Shown here: in pieces, positions 55,534 to 64,000 of the stretch
How the letters are laid out: the number at the start of each line of letters is the position of its first letter
Position numbering within the stretch: position 1 is the first letter of the stretch
Assembly: GCA_023374025.1 (NCBI GenBank)
Contig: SIJG01000219.1
Location: forward strand, 1 to 64,000
Reading direction: 5' to 3'
Origin: Heterodera schachtii
Taxonomy: Eukaryota; Nematoda; Chromadorea; Rhabditida; Heteroderidae
Length of the DNA: 64,000 bases
Notes under the pieces: generated by a model
Database searches by the model: none
The model's input: the letters and a program-made list of their open reading frames with translations, nothing else
Told to the model about the DNA's origin: nothing
Translations under genes and position numbers: made by a program

Positions 55534-58430
55534 TTATATATATGTTATATAGGTAAGGGGTTTCATCCCTAAAACCATTATCTCCCGGCCGAAGGCCGGG
55601 AGCGCCCTGAAATTGGTGGAAGGGTCTTACAACTTTTTGAGGAGTATCCGGGAAAACTATAGGAAAAAAATCAGCGAGGACGACTGAGTCCCGAGAAGCG
55701 ATTTGTCACTTTTTCGCTCATTTTAGGGCCCATAACTTTTTTCCTAAAACCCGAATCAAAAAGTTTCCGCTGGTAGGGACCTAAGTTGAAGTGTTGACTA
55801 AAATTCAAAAAAAATTCCAGGCCTCTACCTTAATAGGGAAGGCTGTAGGTGCGTAGACTTTTTCAGTACCAACTTTGTCCAGTTCAGTCCCGGGTGAATA
55901 ACTCATTAGGGTTTGATCTGAGCGGGGGGTCGCCAGCGGGACTATTGTAGAGCTTGAAAAGCTCGATTTTTCCCGATTTTAAATTTTCGAAAATTTTCAA
56001 AATTTTTCGAGCTAGGCCTAAAAAACTGTTTTCGGGTTTTTGAATTTTAGGATTTTTTGCCGATTTTTCTCGGGAAAACGGAGACCACTTCCAAAACATA
56101 GTTTTTCGAGCTCTATCGACTGGTATTTTTTTCGGACAAATTTCGATTTTTTCCCGGAAATAGAAAAATTTTTTGGCCTAAGCGGGACATTTGAGTCCCG
56201 TGCCCATAACTCGTCAGGGGTAGGTTTTAGCCAAAAAATGCCTTAGACCAAAATTGTAGAGCTTTTAAAGCTCTATCGAATGGTGTGCCATATGTTGGAA
56301 AAATTTCAAAAATTTTTGAGCTAGGCCCCCTAGAAATTTTCGAAATTTTTTTTTGGGGCCAAAATGGGGGTGAAAAACATTTTTCTGGGGTTTTTTGAGA
56401 TGCTGATTACGAATATGACCTTTGTTTTTCGTTTCATAATTTTCTAGAATTTTTAAAAATTCGAAAATATTTTTCAATTTTTTTGGCCCTCAGGATTTTG
56501 GGTTAAATTTTGAAAATTCATAACTCGGTGATGGTTTCATCGAATTAACTATAATAAAGCTTTAAAAATAGAGAAAAATAAGGAGAATTTTATGGGATCT
56601 ATTTGAGATTTCTATCTTCTAAAGAAAAAAAGTTATTCCAGAATTTCTGGAAATTTTCGATTTTTCAGAAAAAAATTTGTAACTGCCTTCTGAAAAGATA
56701 TTTTGCAAAAGTAAAATACTACAAAAATCCGCAATTTTTTGCTCTATAAGATAAATTTTATTTCATATTTTTATCATTTTCTTACAAATTGCTATAAAAA
56801 TAAAAGTGATTTTGAGATTCGGGACCAAAGGGGGGTGACCAGGATTTTTGAGTGGAAAAATTTTTTTCACAAAAATCTTGCAAAATATGTCTTTAGGGGT
56901 ATTTTAAGACGCTGATCACGAATATGCAATCAGATTTTAATTTTGACATCGTTAAGGCCTCAGAATCCCTGTGTGATTGGGGATTCTGGGACATGTTCTG
57001 AGGGGGGGGGGGGCAGGTTCGAACCCCGGACGGTGTACATTAATTTTCTATGCATTTTTTGGGTTCTTCTTCAATGCTTTTAATTAATTTAATTATTTTT
57101 TATTTTATTAATTAATAATTAATATTAAAAAATTTTTTTAATTTAATTTAATTTTTTGATTAATTATTTTTAAATTAATTGATTTTTTTAATTAAAGAAT
57201 TTATTTGTTTTTTTTATTATAATTTGTCAAAAATGAATTCAATTTAAATAAAAATCAATCATTGTACATTGCAAAGTTACTTTTTATTTAATAAAAGAAG
57301 GAATTATTTTATAATTTTTAAAAATTATTAACATACCTATTCAATTTTAATTATATTTTTTTATAAAACCATTTCCTTATTTATTTAATTTTGAAATCAT
57401 GATTTACCATTTTAATCATTGTTGTACCATTCCAAAATTTGTGTACCTCCTAATAACTGTTGTACCTATTACCGTGGTTGTACCTCTTTTCCCGTGGTTG
57501 TACCTCGACTAATCTCTGTGATACCTCTTCTAATCACTGTTGTACCTCTTCTGATCACTGTGGTTGTACCTCTTCGAATCACTTTTGTACCTCTTTTTAT
57601 CACTTTTGTACCTCTTCTAATCACTTTTGTACCTCTTTTCATCACTTTTGTACATCTTCTAATCACTTTTGTACCTCTTCTCATTACTGTTGTACCTCTT
57701 CTTAACACTGTTGTACCTCTTTTCATCACTTTTGTACATCTTCTAATCACTTTTGTACCTCTTCTCATTACTGTTGTACCTCTTCTTAACACTGTTGTAC
57801 CTCTTCTAATCACTTTTGTACCTCTTTTAATCACTGTGGTTGTACCTCTTCTAATCACTTTTATACCTCTTTTCATCACTTTTGTACCTCTTCTAATCAC
57901 TTTTGTACCTCTTTTCATCACTTTTGTACATCTTCTAATCACTTTTGTACCTCTTCTCATTACTGTTGTACCTCTTCTTAACACTGTTGTACCTCTTCTA
58001 ATCACTTTTGTACCTCTTTTAATCACTGTGGTTGTACCTCTTCTAATCACTTTTATACCTCTTCTTAACACTGTTGTACCTCTTCTAATCACTTTTGTAC
58101 CTCTTTTCATCACTTTTGTACCTCTTCTAATCACTTTTGTACCTCTTCCCCCGTGGTTGTACCACTTCCCCTGTGGTTGTACCCTTTCCGCCATGGTTGT
58201 ACGAAGTGCCCGTCTGAGTCCAACTAAATTTAAAACGGGCGCGAAGCGCCCATTCAAGGCCGCGAAGCGGCCTAAATCACTGAATTTTTTTAATCCAAAT
58301 TTTTCACAACAAAATAATCTCTCCAACAAATTCGATCAATTTGAATCGTTTCAAAGCCTAGGTAGCGAAGCTCAAGAAGCGCGAAGCGCTTTTTCCCAGG
58401 CCCAGATCCGACGGTTCACGCACCCGCTAG
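55534..58430. repeat. 2.9-kb array, unit R4
   Basis: Differs from R3 by isolated changes (one T lost near 55829, TCTCGGG instead of TCCCGGG near 56069, GGTGTGCC instead of GTTGTGCC near 56282). The minisatellite (57414-58202) reads as an exact copy of that in R3. Ends CACCCGCTAG at 58430, where unique sequence begins (TTTTACC). Confidence 0.9.
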
Positions 58431-58579
58431 TTTTACCTTATACAGACAGCATAGCCTCAATTTCTTTTGAAATAAAAAACATAAATGGAACATTATTTTT
58501 AAAATTAATAGTTTATTATTAAATAATTTATTAAAAGAAAAAACTCACTCAGAATGGAATTTTTAATATTTCAGGAAAG

Positions 58580-60207
58580 ATGAAATTCTTTTATCATTTC
58601 ACTTGGCATTCATTCTGCTGTGTTTGCAGCACAATTTGATGATGAATGGGTGAAAGCTTGTAAAGAGATTCTTGTAAAAATCGAGAGTTCTACGAACAAA
58701 GCTGAAAGTATTTTTAAATTTAAAATAATGACATATTAAAATTATTAAAATATAATTCGACACGAGATAATTGTTTTTTCCGCACTTTATAATATTAACA
58801 ATTAATTAATTTATTTATTTAAAAAACTTTTTAAGAATGTGGTGGTGAATTAAAGCAGAATTTATCTGAGTTAGAGAAAAAAGTCAAAGAAATTGATTTT
58901 TTGTGCCTTACAAATGACAAAAAGCAAAACTGCGAATTTAGCAAAGAAAATTCCCAGTTTTTATACACATTTACCGAGTCAATCCGTTATTGTAAGGACG
59001 AAAGTGTTGGCCAAAACTCTGCGGGAAATAGCAAAAATGCCAATTTCGCCATTTTTGTACAACATCTTACGGCCGATTTCAACACATTGGTCGCGGAAAT
59101 TGAACTGTTGGCAATCGCAGAAAGCTCTGATGACGCGGAAGAGGAATATGAAAAGAATAAAAAAATATTAGGAAATATTTTTGCTTTAACTCAATCAAAT
59201 AACATTGGAAAAATGCTTTTAACGGCATATCTTCTGATTTATGAAAAAGAATTGGATGCCAAAAAAGGACTAATTGATGGAGCTTCTATCAATATAAACG
59301 AAATCAAAGCGATTGCCGGCATTTTTCAACAAAAATTTTTGAAAATCCGTGAATTGATAAGCTTTGTGGATGGATCGGACGTATTTTTTTAAAAATTCAA
59401 TTTTATAATAAACCTATTTTTTCTAACATTTTTTAGGAATATAAACTTGAAAAATTGGAAGAATTGGCAGAAAAAACACAGAAAAAAGGACAAAAATTGG
59501 AAATTGTAAAAAAGTTGGCTGCTGGGAAAACGGAAGATTCACTGAGAAAAAGTAAGTTTCGCGACTTAAGTGCATTTTTGATTTTCCAAAAAAAATTGGA
59601 ACAATTTCTTCCCTAAATCGGCGATTTTTACTACAAAAACCGAAAATTTTTTTTGCACCTATTGAAAATTAATAAAAATTTCTAAGACAAAATTTTTTTG
59701 AATTCGTATCATAAATTACAAGAAACAAAAAATTATATTAAATTTTCTTTGTAGTTCCATTCTAAAAAATGGGTTACAAATGAATGAAAAATTTGCCCAG
59801 AAAATTTAAAAAAAATAATTACATCAATTTATTGTAGAAAACAATTTAAAACAATTATAAAAAAATTAAAAAACTTTCTATTAATAAAAAAATAGAATTT
59901 AATATTTTAGAATTTCTTCAACTTTTTGGAAATGTGGAAGCGCCCATAAATTCAAAGGATACAAAAACGGAAATCGAAGAAGCTTTTAAGGTAAAAATTA
60001 AAATCATATTTTTTCGGTAACTCAGTTTTGTAAAAAAATATAGAAACCCAAGGCATTGACCAACTTTATTGGCCTTTAACAAATAATAAAAAATATATAA
60101 ATATTAAAAATTCTTTAAGTCTTTATATGTACAAATTGCAGATCCCCGCTAGTGAAATTTCCGTGCCAAAAAGAAAGGATTGGGATGAGGAGGAGGAGGA
60201 TGATTAG
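58580..60207 (+). CDS. Divergent secreted 'KYHPK'-family relative, five exons
   Basis: Exons are 58580-58707, 58836-59380, 59437-59551, 59911-59990 and 60142-60207. From exon 2 on, phases agree and the frame is open to TAG. Exon 2 carries the family layout: CGGELKQNLSELEKKVKEID, FSKENSQFLYTFTESIRYC, SVGQNSAGNSKNANFAIFVQ, ELDAKKGLIDGASININEIK. The C-terminus is acidic (DWDEEEEDD). In exon 1 the ATG at 58580 is out of frame with FDDEWVKACKEILVKIESS by one base in a T-run. The other frame encodes a good signal-peptide core (IISLGIHSAVFAAQF). So it is either a one-base error or a recently damaged start. It lies 150 bp from the end of the 2.9-kb array. Function unknown. Confidence 0.7.
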
Positions 60208-61224
60208 AAGATATTATCACAGGGCGGCCAAGTGTCCTGGTTTTTCAGATTGTCCTGAATTTTGAGGTCTCTGCTAAAAGTATAAAAAGGGCGATTTGTT
60301 GTAACAAAATTCATTAAAAATTCCAAAAATTTTCCCGGCGGCGCCTATCGGCACCGCCGGGCCCCCAAAACTCTTATTTTTTCTTAATAAATGTGCCAAA
60401 AAATCGCAAATTATGGTAATTTTTACAAAAATTTTTAACACATACATTTAAAATTCCAAAAACCAAGTTTGGCAAAACATGGAATTTTTTCCTCTTTTGC
60501 ACCCCTTGCATTATTTAAAATGGTCAAAAAATTTTAATTTTAAAAAGTTGATAGAAGCACAAATCAATTAGGACGCATGAACAAGTTTCTGAATTTTCGG
60601 TAGGATCTGTGCCCGTTTGATTTTTGTGCCTCTCTCCGACCCCCGGCTTACCAATCTTCATCCGCAACAGTGAGCCTTAAATTCCGACATGGCCGAATCA
60701 CTGACTTTTTGTGGTGCCCTTTCTCCGTCTTCGCACAATGCCAGAGATTCAAAAATTAGTTGACAACCCCTCGTTTTTTGGCATTATTCCACTGTTTTTC
60801 TTCAATTTATTTCTGTAAACACTTTCTTATTCGTTTGTATAACCATTTATTTTTTGTTTTCTTTTATTTCTATGTTTTGCTTTTCAAGCGATAAATTCTT
60901 TCGGTATTCGTATATTTTATAAGGCAAGTGTTAAATTCCAATTACAATTTTGTCAAAATCCTTTGGCTTAAAAGGTTTGGGAGATTTAGAATTTATCTAA
61001 AATCTTATGAGATTATTCGGCCGCTTCACGCCCTTTTCTAAATTTTGTTTAGCCTATAAGACCGCTTCGCGTCTTTTGCTTTTCAAGCGATAAATTCTTT
61101 CGGTATTCGTATTTTTTATAAGGCAAGTGTCAAATTCCAATTACAATTTTGTCAATATCATTTTGGCTTAAAATTTGCTGAAAATTATCAACATTTTTCT
61201 TTCCCACAAAAAAAGCATCTTTTT
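60208..61224. repeat. Spacer with dispersed GC motif and a direct repeat
   Basis: 60333-60365 (CCCGGCGGCGCCTATCGGCA then CCGCCGGG) is palindromic and matches the context of 21890-22080. An 87-bp direct repeat (CTTTTCAAGCGATAAATTCT...) is at 60889-60975 and 61077-61163. GGCCGCTTCACG and GACCGCTTCGCG lie between them. No gene. Confidence 0.6.
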
Positions 61225-61420
61225 CCTAATGACTAGTGTTTGGGTTCCAATCTCTAATTTCTTTGCAATTATATGGACACAAATTTTTGAATTTCAAATA
61301 TTTCTTCATCTTTCTAAATTTGTCCTCATTGGATATTAATTTGATGCTCAAAATACAAAAAAAAAAAAATCCAATTACTTTTATGACATTTTTAACGCGT
61401 TTTCTTTTTTCAAAAAATGC
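61225..61420 (-). pseudogene. Triple-HTH relic (exon 2 and end of module 2)
   Basis: On the minus strand degraded exon 2 (SNEDKFRKMKKYLK..., IAKKLEIGTQTL) and a GTAATTGG donor region remain, after which only FEKRKRVKNVIK-like text follows. Confidence 0.5.
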
Positions 61421-61532
61421 AAAATAAATTTTATTAACATATTATTAATAATAAATCATGTTTTTACAAAAAATTTTTTTATTAAAAACTGAGTGAAAAA
61501 TTGATTAAAACCTGAGCGAAAAATTGATTTCT

Positions 61533-61606
61533 CTGCTCGGAATTGCGAAAAATTAAAGATAAAAAAGCGACTAAAATTAAGCAATTTTATTTGAAGCAAT
61601 AAATTA
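61533..61606 (+). promoter_or_regulatory. Shared upstream elements of the copy at 61627
   Basis: CTGCTCGGAATTGCG at 61533-61547 and TTTTATTTGAAGCAATAAAT near 61584-61605 are diverged versions of the two family-1 blocks. They are kept although most of the surrounding upstream sequence differs from the 146 and 9935 copies. Confidence 0.45.
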
Positions 61607-61626
61607 TAAATTTTTATAAATATTCA

Positions 61627-62371
61627 ATGATTTTGTTTCTTTTAATATTTATATTAATTTTATTTGCTTTTGGAATTGAATCAAGCAAAATCCGACCAAA
61701 TTTTGATGAAATATTCGGCAACGAATGGGACAAAAAAGAAAATGAGACTAAAATTAACCAAAACGAGGAAAATGAAAAAATGGAATTTGATCGAATGGGG
61801 CAAGCAGACCCAAATGATCAACATAAAAGAGAAACAATTCATAAATTTGAAGCAATAAAAGAAAAGTTGAAGGAAAAGGGGAAATATAATTGGAAAAACA
61901 GTGGAAAAATTGAATGTAAAATTGCAAAATTATTAAACACAAATCGCCAAAAAATATACAAATGGAAAAAAGAAACGAATTTAAATATTATAATAAAAAA
62001 GAATTTTTATAATAAGAAAAAGAATGAATTTATTGAACGAATTGATGAATTTAATAGTTTATATAAAGGCAAACAGAAAGAATTTGTGAAGGAATTGGGC
62101 ATTACTCAAAGAACATTTATAAAATGGAAAAAAGAATTATTGCCAAATTACCATAAAAGTGAGGCAATTTTTAAATTTTTAATTTTATCATTTGAATTTA
62201 AGCAATGAATAACAATTCAAATGATTTTCAATCAAAAAAGATTAAGCAATATTTTGAAATAAAAGAAAAAACCCAAATATTCGAGATGAGATAATTGCAA
62301 TGAAATTGAAAATTCGAAGCTCAATTTTGCGCAGATGGACAAAGGAATTTGGTTTAAATTCGATTCTGTGA
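61627..62371 (+). pseudogene. Triple-HTH secreted protein with a frameshift in exon 2
   Basis: Exon 1 is 61627-62158, the intron 62159-62202 (GTGAGGC...ATTTAAG) and exon 2 62203-62371. The signal peptide (MILFLLIFILILFAFGIES), SKIRPNFDEIFGNEWD and modules 1 (IAKLLNTNRQKIYKWKKE) and 2 (EFVKELGITQRTFIKWKKEL) are intact. In exon 2 one A is missing in the A-run before the NPNIRDE-equivalent codons, so the spliced frame stops at 62292-62294. The third module (IIAMKLKIRSSILRRWTKEF) lies out of frame. A two-module product of about 207 residues is possible. Confidence 0.75.
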
Positions 62372-63036
62372 TTTGTAATATTTCAAATATAAAATCCGGA
62401 TTTTTACTGGCAAAAATTTTGAAAATTATGTCCAAAAATTATTATTTTTGCTTTTATCTCCATAAAAATAAATATTTTTTCAAAAGAATTTTTTGTTTGT
62501 AAAAAGGTCACTTTTTTAATGGAACTTTTACGAAATTTTAATAATTTTTTTCAATAATTCTAGGCCCTGGTTGGTTAACTAATTAAACGACGGATTGGAA
62601 GCCAAATTTCTTTTAAAAAATTAATTTAATTTTTTAAATATTTTTTCATTCTTCGCTTTCCTAACAAAAAATTGTATTTTTTGCTTATTTGTTAGTTTGA
62701 AGCTTCTGTTATGCATTTTATCCAACTTTTTACATCTTTTTATCCATATTTCGGCATTTTCACCAATAAATTCGAAAATACACCCGTAAAAATGGAAACA
62801 TTTAAATTTTGTTAACATATTATTAATAATTCATTTTTTTACGAAAATTTTTTATTAAAATATGAGCAAAAAATTCATTTAAAAAATCTCAGCGAAAAAT
62901 TGATTTCTCTGCTCGGAATAAAGAAAAATCTATCGAAGAAAACAACAAATAACAAAATGAAATATAATAAAAAGCGAATAAAATTAAGCAATTTCATTTG
63001 AAGCAATAAATTGAAATTTATTTTTAATAAAATTCA
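62372..63036. repeat. Spacer including a duplicate of the 61430-61627 promoter region
   Basis: 62815-63036 parallels 61430-61626, including GATTTCTCTGCTCGGAAT and AAGCAATTTCATTTGAAGCA then ATAAAT. The stretch 62372-62814 has no supported gene; a 65-codon minus-strand frame at 62621-62818 has no family signature. Confidence 0.5.
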
Positions 63037-63082
63037 ATGATTTTGTGGCATTTCACATTATAATATTTTTCATTATTTATAA
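63037..63082 (+). pseudogene. Triple-HTH 5' stub cut by a GC-palindrome junction
   Basis: MILWHFTL (then TAA) is the start of a family-1 signal peptide, in the right place after the duplicated promoter. At about 63082 it is replaced by GAGCGCTTGGGCGCCGCTTC and other GC-rich palindromic sequence. Confidence 0.55.
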
Positions 63083-63179
63083 CGAGCGCTTGGGCGCCGC
63101 TTCGCGGCGCGCCAACCGTTCTTATTTATTTAAAATAATTTTCATAGAGTTGTTTTTTAACAAATTATTTTTTTATCCA

Positions 63180-64000
63180 AAAAATCGTTTCTCTCCTCTA
63201 TCTTTTTTTCTCTTTCTATATCTTTCTTTTTGTCTCTGTGTCACTCTCTTTCTCATTTAATCTCTCCCCCTCTCACTTTCTCTCTTTCTCTACCCTCTCC
63301 TATTTTTCTATCTCTCGCTTTCTTCCTTTCTCTCCGCTCTCGCCTCTCTCTCTCTCTCCTCTCTTCTCCTCACACCTCTCTCTTCCCTCCCTCCCTCCCC
63401 TCTCTCTCTCCGTCCTTCCTCCCCTCTCCCTCTCGCTTCTCTCTCTCCTTCTCTATCTCTTTCTCTCCTCTCTCTCTCTGTCTCCTCTCTCTCTCCCTCC
63501 CATTCCACCCCTCTCTCTCTCGCCTCTCTATCCTCATACTTTTCTCATCTCTCTCTCTCTTTCCTCTCTCTCATCCTCATACCTCTCTATGTCTTTTCCT
63601 TGTTCGCTCTCTCTCTCCTTCGCCTTCCTCTCTCTTCCCGTCCTCCCTCCCCTCCTCTCGTCGCTCGGCTCTCTCCCTCACCTCACGCCTTCTCTCTCTC
63701 TCTCCCTCTTCTCCTCACACCTCCTCTCTCCCTCCCGTCCCTCCACTCTCTCTTCCGTCCCTCCCTCCTCTCTCCTCCCCCCCTTTCCCTCTCGCTTCTC
63801 TCTTTTGCCTCTCTCTCGTCTCCCTCTCTCTCTCGCCCCTCTATCCTCGTATTTTCTCTTCCTCTCTCTCTCTTTCCTCCTCTCTCTCGTCATACCTCTT
63901 TCTTCGCCTCTCTCTCTCTCCTTCGCTTCCCTCTTTCCTCCTCTTTCCTCCCTCCCCTCTCTCTCTCGGCTTCTCTCCTCACCTCACGCCTTCTCTCTCG
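63180..64000. repeat. CT-rich low-complexity tract reaching the window edge
   Basis: Almost pure pyrimidine on the plus strand, with TCTCTCTCTC, CCTCCCTCC and CTCTCGCCTC units. Arg/Glu-rich minus-strand frames are composition artefacts. The tract continues past the window. Confidence 0.85.

Noticed and set aside
47453..56477. Short frames of 68-80 codons repeated in the array units
   Set aside because: They recur only because the units are copies. They are not conserved in diverged unit R2, and they overlap on opposite strands.
49241..58522. Long frames of VPLLIT-type (plus) and RRGT-type (minus) repeats up to 367 codons
   Set aside because: The 21-bp minisatellite keeps all frames open on both strands; the periodicity, not selection, explains them.

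Overview
The window looks like nuclear DNA of a small-genome eukaryote, most likely a nematode and possibly a root-knot nematode (Meloidogyne-like). This identification is an inference. It rests on the extreme A+T content, very short introns (about 45-60 bp) with GTAAG-type donors and TTTTAG or TTTAAG acceptors, fragments of a Gly-X-Y collagen, small families of signal-peptide proteins in clusters, and many palindromic GCGAAGCGC-type repeats. There are no bacterial operons, ribosome-binding sites or CRISPR arrays.

Two expanded families of unrecognised secreted proteins dominate the genes. Family 1 ('triple-HTH') lies at 0.1-12.5 kb, 19.7-27 kb, 31.5-36.8 kb and 61-63 kb. Each full gene has two exons. 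They encode a signal peptide, a conserved SGKIRPNFDEIFG-type mature N-terminus, and three successive helix-turn-helix-like modules that each end in a W-K-K signature; the third module is on exon 2. Five copies read through intact (1905-2667, 5893-6664, 9935-10667, 11148-11999, 23873-24623), six are full-length but frame-broken, and more than a dozen are relics. The copies share upstream elements on both strands. Family 2 ('KYHPK') lies at 33.1-44 kb, with one intact four-exon gene (33155-34363) and three decayed tandem relatives. A divergent five-exon member lies at 58.6-60.2 kb.

Between the family-1 clusters is a multi-exon S1 (chymotrypsin-fold) serine protease on the minus strand (13788-16767, with probable 5' exons to 19309). 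Its introns hold tRNA-derived SINE-like pieces, a fold-back element and a small hAT-like element with a perfect 8-bp target duplication.

The other large component is repetitive DNA. A four-unit tandem array of about 2.9-kb elements (47316-58430) carries an internal 21-bp minisatellite. One unit is diverged and carries eight GC-palindrome repeats instead. Other repeats are a 228-bp tandem repeat (34.4-35.3 kb), a roughly 100-bp tandem repeat (46.75-47.25 kb), a GA-rich tract (29.5-31.2 kb) inside a 3.8-kb insertion that a paralogous locus delimits exactly, and a CT-rich tract at the right edge.

The overall picture is an accessory, fast-evolving region where secreted-protein genes duplicate and decay among small DNA transposons and satellites. 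The best candidate for an undescribed system is the family of secreted triple-HTH proteins with shared promoter elements, next to a second secreted family. Host-directed (effector-like) function is inferred from signal peptides, expansion and DNA-binding-like modules; nothing in the sequence proves it.
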